Below, in pieces: positions 12,301 to 25,500 of a stretch of 64,000 nucleotides of DNA. Source of the stretch: Varanus komodoensis (taxonomy: Eukaryota; Chordata; Lepidosauria; Squamata; Varanidae); contig NW_025336482.1 in NCBI RefSeq assembly GCF_004798865.1, positions 312,861 to 376,860 on the forward strand. Direction: 5' to 3'. Every line of letters begins with the position of its first letter. The first letter of the stretch is position 1. The notes beneath the pieces are model-generated. The model had not been told where the DNA came from. It saw nothing but the letters and a program-made list of their open reading frames with translations, and did not search any database. A program made the translations under genes and the position numbers.

Positions 12301-13649
12301 TCTCCTCTTCAACCCTCAGCTACTGACAGGAGATGCAGTCCAACAGAAGGCAACTGGCTTCTGCAGTATATGACACGTAGATGCATCTTTTTTGGGGGGG
12401 ACTTGCATTGCACACAAGCAAATTCCACAGCCCCCTTTACCCTCAGTCGCTCACCTACCAAAGACCAATAATTTAAAATAAATTCAGGAAATACTAGGAA
12501 TTTGGGGGTGGGGGTCATTCTGTGCTGCTGAGCCGCTGTGCATCCAAATGGGCAAGGGGAAAGGTCGGACCATCCAAACTGAACTTTTCACCCATCCCCC
12601 TTCTATACCTATCAGGCAATTTGAAGTGCCCACACCTTCAATAGATAAGAAGTTGGTGGATTTTTTTTTAAAGATTAACACTGGTCTATTACAGCTCACT
12701 AGCAACTACCCAGGCCTACATGCAAAGCAAAGTGAATCGATGCAAAGCAAACGGACGCAGGGCAAAGTGAAACTCTGTGCATGTTTACATGGCCAGCTGA
12801 GGTAAGGATGTCCACCTTGACACCTGTAGAGTCAATTTCTGGGAGACTGTGGGGGTCTGAAGCCAGAGAACCAAAATACGTAGCCACTCACCTGTTTCCA
12901 GCATTTGGCTTGCACAGATATACTGTCTCTATACAGGGAGGTTTTACTAAAATGTTAATTGCTTTCAGAGGAACACACTTGGGATGAATCTCCCAATGTT
13001 TTTTTTTTCTTTTCTTTTTTTTGCAGCACCTAAACTTGCAGCCACGATCACCATGGCAGCAAATGCCAGGAATCGGTGGTGGTGTGAGATACAGACCACT
13101 CACCTCTCCATCAAGAGTTCGAGCCTGATGTGAGATTTTGCTTCTTCTACAGCATCCAGGGCTTATGAGCATCCCTACCGAAGCTCCAGAGAGAGTATAC
13201 TTAAGATCGATTTGAAGGTAAAGAGGATGGACAGGAAAAGGGAGACCACTCCCGAATTAGTACAAAACCCAGTCTTTTCCAGAGCAGTGTAACAGGTCAG
13301 GAATGGGCTAGGGGCAGGCAGGAAGACGCAAGGAGCCAAAATAGACAGACAACCCGGCCCTGAATAGGGTTCTCTTTTGAAATGCCAGAGGAATAAGCAG
13401 CAGCAAGGGAGGACACACATATCCAGGAAGAGGGGAATCTCTGCAAAGCTGACCAGGCTCCAGGGGACACCTCAACCCCCCCCCCCGCAGCAATAAACGC
13501 TCCTCCCCTTTCCATTTTGCACTTGGGAAGGGTAGCAAAAATTATAACGCCAGAGGATTTGGGGTGGAGAGAAGAAAGCTTTGATCCAGACACCTAACTC
13601 TGTCCTGCTAAGTGCCAGAAGAAGAGAGATGGCCTCACGTTCCCCCCCA

Positions 13650-15600
13650 ACACTCAAGCCCCTGACCTGCCTACAGCACCCCCTCGAATTCCCGTGGCAG
13701 AACGCCCATTCCCCGAAGCCAGGGCGACCCTAAGAACCGCCAGGACCCCCGCAAAGAAACACCCCTAAAATGGGACCCCCGCTGAACGCCCCCTCCGCCA
13801 GGAAAAGCTGAGCTGGGCCAAGCGGGGTCCCAGGTTAAAGCCGCGCTTTGCAGCGCCGGGTGGCTTTCCCCGCCCCCATCTTAACGCGAAGTCTCCTCTC
13901 CAAGCTGGGAGGGAGCGTGTGATGGAGGAGGAGGAAGAGGAGGAGGAAGAGGAAACCAGGGAAGGAAGCACACAAGAAGTCTGTTCAAACTGCCTACAAC
14001 AAACTCCCCCCCACACCCCACGCCAAAGCCGGTCGAGCTTCTCAGCCGGCACCGGGACCCTCGGCCGCGCCGGGGAGGTCGGCTTTTGGCACCAGAGAAA
14101 CTAAGTTTGGGGGAACCAAAATATTGCCAGGAGGGAGGGGCGACGGAGGAGGAGGAGGAGGAGGAAGCCAGCTCCAAAGCGCAGCTCCGGTTTCCTCCCT
14201 CTGCTCCTTTCATCCTCCATTAAACGGTGGGCGGGGGGGGACCAACTTTCTTGGGACTTCTGCGCCTACCCGCGCACGGGCACGGCACAACCCACATTTC
14301 CCCGCCGGCCGGCCGGCACCTCCACGGGCCGTCGGGGGCTGCGAGCGTCCCGGAGCCGCAGCGCACCCCCACCCCCGGCCGGGGAGATGGCGGAGGGGGT
14401 GCTCGGGCTCCGCAAGTCACGAGCCAACTTGGAGCTTGGGAGCGAAAGACCCCGGCGCGCGGGCCCGCGCCCCGCCGCGCCCCCCACCCCCCCGAGACGA
14501 GCCGGGGGTGGGGGGAGGAGGGCCCCGACGCGCGCCCCCCCATCCCTCCCAACCCCCTCCCAAAAATAACTTTTGAAGCGGGCACTCACCGAGCCGCTGG
14601 CGCGCCCCGAGCCGGAGCGGAGGATCCCCGCGGAGCACGCTCGCCTTCGCCGCCCCCTCCACGGCGGGGGCAGGCGGGGGGCACGGAAAAGCAAGCGCCT
14701 ATTTTAAACCAGCCGGCTCGCGCCCTCCTTCCCTCCCTCGGAGGCTGCCGCCCTCTCCCCCCTCCTCCGCCGCCGCCGCCAAATGCGTTTCTTACACATG
14801 GAGTCGCTCCGCGGAGCATGCGCGCCCAGCGCCGGCCCACTTCGCCCAGTGCTCCCCCCGCGCCTCCTCCGGTCAAGCCATTAATTAGATTGCATGGGCA
14901 AGGCTCGTTCCTTCCTCCTCCCTCCTCCTCCTCCCCAGCCCCCCGCCCTTTACTTTGCGTAAAGGGGACCGCGCGGGGGAGCGCTCCGGGGCTGGGAGCA
15001 GAGCCGCGGCGCGGGCTGCTTCGGAGAGGCTGCCACGCAGGGCTGCGCGCGGGGGGGGAGATGCACGGCCCCCTTTCTGCCCTGGCCCCCTTGGGGGGCC
15101 ACGTGGAGAGGCCGGACCGGCAAGGCTCGCGCAGCGACCCCGGCTGGGTACGTGTGGCCAGCAGGGAGGCCGCGGGGGGCTCCCTTCCACGTGTTGGGGT
15201 GCACGGCCGCCGGGGGAGAGACGGGGCGGCGGCGGCTGGTACATCCGGTCGTGCGGTGCCTTCTGGAGGAGGAAGAGTAGCCCAACCCAGCCCGGCCAGG
15301 GCGTTGTTCCCGGGAGCCGCGTTTGCTCGCCTGGGTGGGCAGGGCGAAGGGCGCGCAACCCGCGCCCAGCAGCTCGCGAGCGCGGAACGCGTCTTTCTGG
15401 ACGGCCAGGCCGGGCGCCTCTCTCTCTGTCCCCTGCAGGGAGGCGCGACTGGGGTTGCAGTGCAGCCCTCTTAGGACGGGCAGCCGCGCAGGAGTCGCAA
15501 GTTAGCTGGCGGAGCTCGCCAGAACTCCTCGCCGGGTCGGGGCGCGGGGGCTCTGAAACTTGGAGACAAGTTGGATGGACCGAACTTGTGCCGCGCCTGG
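13650..15600. promoter_or_regulatory. Large CpG island without a recognisable coding exon
   Basis: About 2 kb of GC- and CpG-rich DNA with simple GAG/GGA and CCG runs. It ends sharply into ordinary AT-richer repeats on both sides. It is a candidate promoter and non-coding first exon of GATAD2A (expected on the minus strand downstream of MAU2) or of an unannotated RNA. Long open frames here reflect composition only. Confidence 0.7.
14588..14880 (-). promoter_or_regulatory. Candidate non-coding first exon with strong splice donor
   Basis: On the minus strand the island reads ...GGCTCG then GTGAGTGCC, with the donor at 14589-14588, an excellent GT splice site at the downstream edge of the GC-rich core. 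The exon start is a guess near 14800-14880. No ATG-led conserved peptide is seen, which fits a 5' UTR exon. Confidence 0.35.
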
Positions 15601-16539
15601 TGCTTTTTGGAAACACAGAGGGAAGAGAAGTCAAAAGACCTGAGCGCCAGTTGGGGGGGGGGGGAGAAAAATTCCCCTGTGCATTTCAGAACTATCCTTT
15701 CTCGCGGGGTGGGGGGAGCCGAAGAGACCTGGTTTGAACAAATGAACCGATTTACCTTTCCTCCTTCGTTGTTTCTTTTTTCACCCTCGTGCCTCATTCT
15801 CTCTAGGTGATTCAGCCTACAGATCCCATGGGCCGTAGCCATCACCATCGCAACAAGAGATGGGAGTTGTAGGCCGCAATATGGGGAGGGAGGCGTTGTC
15901 AGAACTGTGCATGGCAACTTTTGGGCAGCCTCCTAAAGGATCCAGGAGTTGGGGTGGAAAGGCGCCTTGACAGCTGGGGTGTTTACATTGCCCGAATGCA
16001 GCGGGGGGGGGGGTGCTCGGTGTGGGAGGACAGAGCCCTCCGAAGCAGCAGGCTTTCCTTCGGAGAAGGGCTAATTTCCTTAACCCGTTTAGTTGGAAGG
16101 AAGCGCCGCAGTAGGAATTCATGGCATCACCGAGTTGGGAGGATCTGGAGTCTCCAACCTCCTGTGTGGATGGAGCCACAGCACCCGATGCGCAGATCCT
16201 CTAGTGCCTCCAGGGAAGGATACTGCATCACCTGGAGAGGAAGCCTGTTCACCTTCCAGCAATGCCCACGTTTTGGAAACTTCAGCTGAGCTGCTGCTTG
16301 GTAGCTTCCATTGAGGGCTTCTAGCTGTGCCTCCTGGAGCAAGCATCTCACACATGCTTAGCTCAGTTTGCACAGAGGTCACTGGCACATGTCCAGGTAG
16401 GATTGTGGCCCACCTTCTCCCAAGGAAACCTAGAAGAAGACTGATTTCCAGTGACAATCTAGGAATGAGGCCCATTCTAATCAGTGTGTCGGCCTGAGTT
16501 GAGAAACGGAAAGCCATGGGAAGAAAATGCCATGGTTTA

Positions 16540-16620
16540 AGACACCCTTCCCCAACCTGGCACCCTTCTGGATTGCAACTCCCATCATCCCCAACAAGCC
16601 ATGTCCGACATGTCTCGAAT
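16540..16620. repeat. Fold-back interspersed repeat, half copy
   Basis: acccttccccaacctggcac then ccttctggattgcaactccc and atcatccccaacaagcc, the left half of the family. It abuts the TA-flanked transposon at 16624. Confidence 0.65.
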
Positions 16621-16623
16621 ATA

Positions 16624-17130
16624 CAGTGGTACCTCAGCTCACAGACATAAGCCATTCCAGGAATCTGGTTGTGACCCAAACTGGTCGTGAGCCAAGTCAA
16701 ATTTCCCCATAAGCGTCAATGTAAATAAGGTTAATCCGTTCTGTAACTTTTTTTATCACAAAAATTTGAAGCAAAGCGACAACAATTAAGCTCAAAGCCA
16801 TGTCCCCCCCACCCCGAGCACAAGTGTGACCATCTCCCCCCCCCCCCCCCCAGCCCCCGTTTGCCCCCCCCCCCCCCCCCCCAGCATGACCACGATTGCG
16901 CCCGTCATCCCTGCACAAGCGTGACCGTAATCACAGCCATAGACGGGTGTGATCGCAGGCATGTGGGGGGGGGGACAGGCACGATCGCAGGTGTGCAGGG
17001 GGGGAGACGGGCGCGATCACAATCGTGACCCGCTGTAGAGTTTGCGACCTGAGGCAAAATTTTTCAGAAATTTCTGTTTGCGACCCGATTTGGTTGTGAA
17101 CTGAGGCGTTCGTGAGCCGAGGCGCCACTG
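16624..17130. mobile_element. Tc1/mariner-like non-autonomous DNA transposon, copy 1
   Basis: Terminal inverted repeats start cagtggtacctcagctcac and end gtgagccgaggcgccactg, flanked by TA on both sides (16622-16623, 17131-17132). There is no transposase frame. The interior holds two C runs of about 15-19 bases (around 16838 and 16866) and G runs with repeated gcgatcaca-type units. Confidence 0.85.
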
Positions 17131-17274
17131 TACCAGGTGGGAAAGGCAGATTTAAGATCTTCATTCTATCAAAGGATATTATAAAACTTGAGAGTTGCTT
17201 TAAGGATTTCAACTGGGCAGTGGAATACTTCAAAGTGCTGTCAGTATTAATAATATATCAATTTCTCTATTAAC

Positions 17275-17490
17275 AAGTATTAATACCTAACATTTGTAGA
17301 ATGCTGTTCACATGTACTCTGTAACTGAAATCCTTACAACAACACTGTCAGGTAGGTCATTCTTAGAATTACTGCCCTTGTGGGGGGGGGGTCACTGAGG
17401 CTCAGAGGGAGTGGCTTGCTTATAGCAAAGTCACAGCAGCAGCAAGATTCGAGCCTTTGAGCTCCTGCACTACACCAGCTCTCATTTCCT
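17275..17490 (-). mobile_element. MIR/CORE-SINE-like ancient SINE
   Basis: Read on this strand it shows the MIR body in reverse: ccttacaacaacactgtcag, gtaggtca, then tcactgaggctcagaggga, agtcacagcagc and attcgagcct. Divergence is high, as expected of an old amniote-wide family. Confidence 0.65.
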
Positions 17491-19344
17491 GAAAGTTTTG
17501 CAGGGTTCAACTCCAAAGTTAGTCTGTTTTTCTGTCTGTCCTCAGTGGAATTTCCTTGTAGGTTATTTGCCACTTTTGGTAGGCTAAGCCACTGGAAAAA
17601 TCCTCTTGTGCATCTCTGTGCCACGTATTACACAGGTGTGCACTGCTTTTCTTTCCAGCCAGAGTTGCCTTTGATGGACAGTTACATAATAAACTCCAAA
17701 CAAGACCAAATGCTAAAAGCCAAACCCTATCAGAATGAAACAGTTAGCAATGCGTTTCTACAACCTGGTTTGAGTGGAGACAGCATATCAGCCGGACCTA
17801 CCCTGGGATCCAGGTGTGTGTGTGTTTGAGAGTGCAAGAGGTTCCTTTCAGTTAGGTATTTTGTTTACCGAACTATAACATTAATATTATTGCATTAAAG
17901 CTATTAGCCATGCGTAGCCCTGGAAACTGCATGGGATAGAGACACGAGCCAACTGAAGTAGATGCCTGCATCTTTTTTCTTTTTTTTTGTGTTCCTGCTT
18001 ATCTTTGTTTTCAAAGGCATTCTTTGAAGCATGGTATTCTGGGAGGGAGAGAACACCAGGGCAAGCTAGTGTTAGGCCAAGTGTGAAGACCCATTGAAGT
18101 GAGCCGGTCTTAAGACAGACAACTGGTAAAACCCAGTTTGTCTGCATGCATGGCGGACTGGTGAAGCTGCACTTCATTTGGCTCAAGAGGGTGATGTGGT
18201 AACTCCTGGGATGGGAGGGTGAAGAAACAAACGCTTTCCTGAAAGGACGGTTTGTGTATGCTCTAAAAGACCACCTGCAGAATCAAGCTACAGTCCTTCC
18301 AGGATTATCATAGTACTGAGACTGGTAAATCCAGGGATGTGTGGGAGGTAGAAAACTAGCAGTTGGCAGGGTGGGGGGAAATCCTTTGCATGCTTGTTTT
18401 CTGCATGCAGGGAATTTCCTTCCTTGTGGGGGAAGTGTTTGAACTTGCATGGGTTCCTGCAGATACTGTAGCAGTGCAAGCCTAAGATGACCTAGCTTTC
18501 AATTTTGCAGGCAGAAAATCCCGTTTGCTTGCTGGAATCTCCATTTAAAATTAATTTGGGAGCAGACAGGTAAAGATCCCTGCCTTGCCTGAGGCATTGA
18601 AGCACAACTGCTGGAATAACAGAGGGCAAGGCAGAAAAAATATATCATCTTGGCCTGTGCAGCTGTCCTGCATTGCATTAGATCTACAAAGAGAGTTTAG
18701 CAAGGCTGAGAAGGGCATTCGGGCTCTCCCCTCTCCCCCTCAACTTCCCCGAGAGCAAAGTGTTGTCCTGGATGCAGGTTCAGACCCCTGACAGCTGTGG
18801 AAATGCTGAAAGCTATTCCCATTTTTCCACCAGCAAAGTTTGTACAAGAGCAAAGATGGTTTTCTGCTCCAAGAATCAAATCCCGCACTCATTTCTGTCT
18901 TATCTTCACTGCAGAAGATGGAAGACGGATACCTGAATTTGTATTTTCGGGAAGGGAGTCAAAGGAATGGAGGCAAAAACTGCTGACAAATATGTTTTCA
19001 TGCTTGTTGACAAACCAAAGATGGATAATTTGCCAGGCCCAGAGGGTGTCCATCCTACAGTTCTTAGTACGAAATTACTGCTCTAACAGCAAAAGACAAA
19101 ACATCAGCCTCTGTATCAGATAACTGGAGAATAGTCACTTTTTAGAAAAGGATCAACAGAAGGGCGAGGAAATTACAAGCCATTTAGGTTAACGTGTTCT
19201 AGATAAAATGCCTGAAAAGTTAAAATTAGTACACATGCAGAAGGAAAGCTTCTGCTGGAATGAATAAACATGGTTACCACAAAGATAAGCCCTGCCTCAC
19301 TAAGCTTTTAGAGTTGAAAATGCCAGCAAATGATCCAGTAGTTG

Positions 19345-19548
19345 CTGTTGGATTTATAGGCTGCCTTTTTCTCACACACTCAGGGGCTTACATTGTTTTC
19401 CTCCTGCTGCTCTCTGTCTTGCCCTACTAGCAACCCTGCGAGGTAGGTTGGGCTGAAAGTGACTGGCCCAGAGTCACCCAGCTGGCTCCATGGCTGAGCG
19501 GGGACTTGAACCCGGATCATCCGACTAGAACCACTATGCTAGTTTGGC
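19345..19548 (-). mobile_element. tRNA-headed SINE, same family
   Basis: Tail at the left (tttataggctgccttttt), then the body with gcgaggtaggttgggctg and agtcacccagctggctcc, then the head with gacttgaacccggatc and ccactatgcta. Confidence 0.85.
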
Positions 19549-20619
19549 TGTCTACTTGGACACCAGTGGATCAGTAACTGGATAAAGAGCAGAAGGTAAG
19601 AATAAATGAAGAATCCATGGATCTGACCAGTGTTTTCCAACTGAATCATGAATGAGCTGGAATTAAGGGTGGCCAAGTTCTCAGAGGACAGGCAATTACT
19701 TGGGAGGTTAAAACAAAGGGAGCATGTGAGATGCCAAGCATAAGGGACGGCCTATAAAAGTTTTAAATACATCGAAATAAATAAATGTGCATTCGTAAAA
19801 GGTTATCTCCAAGTGGGAAGAGGGGGCATCAAAACGGCAAGTGGGGCTTGGGGCGGTGGATGGAAGTTCAAAGAGAAGCTGGAAGGATCTGAGCTAGCAG
19901 TGCCTGAGCAAGAACTGGGGGGGGGGGCAGTGGGTGGCTTGACGAACAAGTCAACCTGCTGCCCAGCTGCAGCAAACAGTACACATTTTGTATAGGGTTT
20001 AATTAGGAAAGGGAAGGAAAATGAAACTGCACAATCCATGGCTACTAGTCCTCATGGTTCCATGCACCCTCGAGGAGCAGAGGCAGCATGCCTGAATCTC
20101 CAGCTGCTGGAAGAACGGAGGATCCTTGTGCACAGCTGATTGGCACTGTGGGAAGAAAATGCGGGACTGGATGGCCCCTGCCCCGTTCCCAGCACCGCTG
20201 CAGGGCACATAAGGGTGCCCTAAGGTGAAGCCATGTTTGGAGAGAGGGTGCCTCAGCTGTGTTGTGATAATTATACTCCCATGTGGGGTGGTAACAGCGA
20301 GGCAGATCCCAAGGGGAAGGATGATTCTGTAATCTTTTCACCTAGGAAATGGAACAGAGGCAGGTTTGCTGCCTCTGCTTTTTTCTTCTTTTGTTAAGCA
20401 AATTGTTTTGGTCGAAGAATGTTAAGACTGGCTAGCTTCCTTGAAGATGAAGTGATTAACAAGAGGATGTGGTACAGAAAATCACACATCTGCTACTGGT
20501 GGTGTCCAGTCCATGCCTCTTTAGTCAGAATCCTGCAATACCAACACACCCAATTCTGGTTTGCACAGAAGCTTCCAGAGCGTGGGTTGTGCAGTTGCAT
20601 GCTGTTCTTGAATCGTGGT

Positions 20620-21140
20620 TGTCATTAACGCACAAACCCAGCACTTTTGTTTAGCTGTGGGTTGCTAAGCACAAACCACCAAGAAACCACCCATGGGTGA
20701 TTGTTGTGAATTCTGGGTTGTTTGTGGGTAATAGTGCAGGGTTTGTATGTAACAACAGGTCGTGATTCAGCGACAACTCCAAACTCAACTCATACCTTGG
20801 GCTGTTAGGTACCTATCAGGTTACCACAGTCAAACAGTGGCTGTGTTCACATGTAATACTAATTCTGGCTTGTGGCCTTAGCCACAAATTGTCCTCCAGA
20901 AAACAAAAACCACAGATTATTTTGATTTTGGGCTGTCTGTTGCTTGCTTTCCCAACTTTCAGAGCAGCTTCATTGCCTCTGGTCCAGGACAGCGTGCAGT
21001 GCAAACAGCCCAGGGTTCAAAATTCAGATATCACAATCCAGTTTAAATTAGTCAGGCTTAGCCAATCAGGAATAAACCATGGTTCCATTTGTGGTTGGTA
21101 ATGGGTTAACAACCCATGGTATTGTTGCAGCCATAGTTTT
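20620..21140. repeat. Possible degenerate interspersed repeat rich in aaccatggtt-like words
   Basis: Repeated gtggtttgt/acaaaccac words, acccatgggtg, aaccatggttcc and ggctgtgttcacatgtaat resemble a squamate repeat family. Borders and class are unclear. Confidence 0.35.
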
Positions 21141-21689
21141 GGGCACAAGCCACATTTTAACAGCTCAAACGCTCTTTTGTGTGTGACATACAAACCAAGC
21201 CACCAAAAGTCAAGTTTGGAGAGCAATGGCAAAAAACAAAATATTGTAGCTGGAATAATTTTCTGTGCAGTCCTGTGCATCTCATGAAGCGGTTGTACTG
21301 TCAAATGGAATGTATGGCAGAAAGAAAGCTGCCCGGCGGATACCAGAAGGCCTTCCAAACCTATATTTTGCATTTTGAGGGGCAGGGCTAAAGGAGGAAC
21401 CAACAGCTGCTCAAACTCCTGCAAAATAATACATGACCCCAAGACAAGCAGAGAGAGGCCTCAAAAACCATCTTTCCCATCACTGTTGCGGTCAACCTCC
21501 TCTTCTCAGGCACAAATGGGGCGAACTCTGTTAGAAACCTGCTCGTTTGTTACAACACGTATTGGTAGCAATTCCAAGCCTTTCTGAGGAGTTGGGAATC
21601 CACTGAGGCCCCCAAGAGCAGGATTAGCCCCCCCCCCCGCCCCAATTTCCTCTGCTGTATACCTCTTTATTCTGGAGTTGTTTTTCTCA

Positions 21690-22560
21690 CAGGCATTTGG
21701 GTGCCTATGAGTTTTAAGCCTTGACTTTTTCTTGCTGTTGATTGTTCCAAAATTGTGCTGCTCCTTTATAGGATTGTGTATATGTGATTGCTAGCATGTA
21801 TTTTTAAGGTTGTAAGCTTCGTAAGCCATCTAGTCCTCTGGTTGTTGGATGTATTTTTGTTTAGTTGCAAGGTTGTGCCCATCACGACCCCATGGACAAC
21901 ATTCGTCCAGGCTCTCCTGTCCTGCACCATCCCCCCAGAGTCCACCCAAGCTCACACCCACCGCCCCAGTGACCCCATCCAGCCACCTCAACCCCTGCCG
22001 TCCCCTTCTCCTTTTGCCGTCAAGTCGTTGGATGTATAGAAATTTAATACGCAAAATGAACAGGAAGGAAAGCCAAGGGCACAATTTGGAGTCAACTCTC
22101 CTAAAGGGGCTCAAACTGCTGTCTGGACACTCCTGGATTGGTATCACTAGTGACCATGGTGGTCTGGGGCCCTTCGCACCAGCCTGGATGGGTCGCCCAC
22201 CTTTGGCTTCTCCTGCCCAGGGGTTCCTTGGCCACCGTGTTTCCTGCACCCATAACCCGATTGCTGCAATGCTCTTCACATGGGGCCACTACCACTATTA
22301 GGTGCCAGTCCAGGGTTAAGGCTTGACGTATCAGGCCCTGAACAGCTTGGGGATGTTGGAGGGAGTGCCTTCTGAGTAAATCGCCCAGCCCCGTGGCCAC
22401 AGCATGCTCCCGGGGGCACTGCATGGACCTGGCCCGTTTGGCAGTACCTCCCCCGTGGTGGTTCCCTTTCTGTGGAGCTCCCTGCATGTTCTCCAGCCCC
22501 TCCTAAAAAGACCGTTTATTCCCTGACGCTGCCTTTGGTTAACCTGCTACTGTTTTTTTA
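21690..22560 (+). mobile_element. L2/CR1-like LINE remnants, interrupted by Bov-B copy D
   Basis: A tail-like stretch (gtaagcttcgtaagccatct at about 21813) is interrupted at 21844 by Bov-B and resumes after 22037. From about 22085 to 22520 a diverged ORF2-like segment follows (tgctgcaatgctcttcacat; agggttaaggcttgacg; gtggagctccctgcatg). Confidence 0.5.
21855..22026 (-). mobile_element. Bov-B LINE copy D, short 3' fragment with perfect target duplication
   Basis: Only the last about 170 bp of Bov-B (LDGVTGAVG ... WGRDG region and tail). Flanked by a perfect 11-bp duplication, gttggatgtat, at 21844-21854 and 22027-22037. The target is an L2-like LINE tail, which resumes on the other side. Confidence 0.93.
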
Positions 22561-25500
22561 TGGACAGTCTGTTAACATACTGTGTTTTATTCCGCCCCAC
22601 TACGGAAAAATGCGAAGCTGTACGTAAGGGCTGCGAGGAAATCCATGGAAAAAATACCTATTCACGGGCCTCCGCCGTGGGAGGGTACTTTTTCTGCTTC
22701 GGCCGCTGACAGTCGTTTACCAAGACTGCAGTGACAAAGGTTCATCGTCTACAGCTGATTTCCAATTACCAGTTATGATGAATGTGAATCAAGATGAGGA
22801 GATACAAATATGGCAGGTCTTCTGCACTCGATGGACAAGACGGGTCATGATCAAAAGACCAAATAAACCACAACTGACTCTATGGTGCAAGTCACGATTC
22901 ATGAGTGTGCGTTTTCACAAAGATCAACGATCCCCGTTCTTACTTCAGAGCCTTCGAAGGAAAAACCGTGCCTGCTGAGCAGAGTGCCTTAATGGAATGC
23001 TAATCAAACACTACAGAGCCATTTTCCCTTTGGGTTCTGGCAAAGGACAGCAGTGACAGAAATAGCAAGGGTTACGTCACCTGCTTTCCTGAATATTAGT
23101 GTCCAGACACACACACAGCAAAGTTCTGCGAGACAGGCACTTGAAGATGGGGTGACAATGCCCACAGATTGTGTGCTGCTGTGATAAACATATTAACCGA
23201 AACCCCAATGCCGATGCTCCGATACCCTATATTCCTGCCCTGGCAACCAGTAGCTTCCCGGGGCTTCAAAGCAAGCCCACTGTGGGATGGAAGGCACCCC
23301 CTTTGGTGTCACACTCTTCATGGCTGACCCATCACCCCATAGAGCCCCCAAACCTGCTGGCCACCAATTCCTGCTGCAGCAACCCAAGACTGCATCAACT
23401 CCTTGCACGTTCTGCTTAAGGGAGCTGCGGTCCAGAATTAACTCCCAATGCTTATTCTTCCCAGTGTTTTCTCCTCTTTCCTCTGTCATCTCCTGACTGC
23501 AAGCTCCTGGAGCCAGCGACACGCTGTAAAGCACCAAGCAGGTTGAATGGCAGCATGCAAACAAAAATGGAAGAGACATAAAGCCCCTCCTTCACCGGAA
23601 AGCCAGCCCGATATCAAGGCAAACCTGCTCTCGCGAATAGGGATGGAAGGACAAGCTCGGCTTTTGGGAGTCTCCTGCATCTGCAAGCTGTAGCTGCACC
23701 AGGGGGTGCTGGTGCATCCTCACGCTCTCCCGGGACGGAGTTCCTACTTTATTCCTCTTCCCTCCTCATTCATTTTACCTTGTGTGCCATGCCTTTGTAG
23801 AACCTAGGGCTCAAACCACACACTTGTGAGCAGCGGGCTACTGTGATTAACTGTTTCCAAGCCACCTGGGGAGCCTGGTGGGCTGAGGAATGGGATGGAG
23901 AGATCTTAAATAAAATAACTTACAATTTAAGCATTCAGAACGTCTAAGGGCTACCTACTGAGTTTTTGTTGAGATGTTACCACCCCTGGCTATAAAATGC
24001 AGGGGGTTTTGTTTGGCAGGAAGACTCAGTCGAAACTGCTGAGCACAGTCAGTTGCTGACACGGCAGGAAAGCTGCACTTTGAATGACAAGGAGATCAGC
24101 AGGCCTATGTTGAATAAATAGGTCTGTCTATGTGAGAGGAAGGGTAAGGAAGGCTGGGAGACCTCTTGGCTCCACATTTCTTCACTTGGACTTAAAAGCA
24201 ATGTGTTGGTTTTCCAGACTACTGAACCTGACATGAAGTACTTGCTGAATTAATTCTACAAGGAGCAGAAACTGACAAAAACTAGGTGGTGTATACCAGA
24301 GTCCCAAATCGGACCACCACTCCCCTTCACAAGCAGTCGGTTCTCTTCCAGGCTCATTTCCATCTGAAACATGAGAATAATAAACATGCCTTGCTGTTAA
24401 AAGTTTGTATTGATATTCAGGAGGAGGGCAGGAGTGACGTGCGAGGATGGATCGTCTTGGAAATCCTTTCGGGATATGCGTTCTAGAATTCTGAAGATCT
24501 TTCCAGACCTGCTTTCACTCCCGTGTACACAAAGCTGACAGCGAAAAGGACTGCACCCCACTTTTCAGAAAAACTGCTTCAGAGCAACTGAACAGTCAGA
24601 TTTAAATAACTGGAACCTGCAACTTGGTTGAAGAGATTAGATCTTGCACAATTAATTGGCGGATCCTGTTTTTCCCTCACCCTCCTTTTCCCTCTGGCAT
24701 CTCCTTTCACCCAGATTTCATGCTGCAGATTGTAGCTAAATGCTCCCATAATTTCACCTGCATCTGGGGCATCCCAAAGACTGAATAGCAGGGCAGGGAA
24801 TCTGGAGGAGGCAGAGTTCAGCTGACGGAGGGGGAGGCAGAGTCTGCCGTTTGAAAACAAGAAAGGAATTGCCCTGCGAAGAAGGGGAAGAGTGACAGTA
24901 GTTTCCGTGTGGACTCTTTTGACAGATGGAAAAGTCAGGTCCCATTTGATGAGACAAAACCTATTTGAAAAGACAGATACATATGGAAATGAAGCTCTCC
25001 AATGGTTTCCTAGCTGCATCTCCTAGAAACCGATAAGTGACCTAATTAAGGTTGTTGTCCTCAACATCATGATAGCGCACACGTGTTGCCAATGGAAAGT
25101 ACCATAAGTCAATCTTCCACTTCGCAAGATGAACCCTACCTCATTAAAGATGAGATCATTCATGTGTCTGAGCAGAAAAAAGTCTAAAACTCCCAGCATG
25201 CTTCACCCAGCAGATGGCCCTGTTATACATTTATGCAATTTCGACTATATGCAACCAACTTGAGGTACATCAGCTTTTCACATTTTCCCTTTGTCACCTG
25301 TTTCCCTCTGCTGCTAGCATTTAGACTGTGAGCCCCTTGGGACAGGTACCAATGGAACAGTCATGCTCCTTTCTTTTAAACGCAGAGAAGCCTTGGGAAT
25401 ATGTGCACACACAGAAAATGGATCTGCCACATCAGTCTTACTATCCTTGCACATGGTGATTTTTAAAAGGGCACATTACCTAGCTAAAAGCACGGATGGA

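Larger units (their letters stand above)
1..13640. other. Gene-free stretch, probably first intron or intergenic
   Basis: No exon of a known family was recognised on either strand. The open frames are short and lack conserved blocks. The stretch holds simple repeats, fold-back repeats, CR1 ends, tRNA-headed SINEs and a LINE tail listed separately. If GATAD2A starts in one of the CpG islands to the right, this is its first intron. Confidence 0.6.

Noticed and set aside
14227-15737. Long open frames on both strands of the CpG island (up to about 415 codons)
   Set aside because: They are Pro/Arg/Gly/Ala-rich in every frame, overlap each other on both strands and contain no conserved block. This is what stop-poor GC-rich DNA gives by chance.
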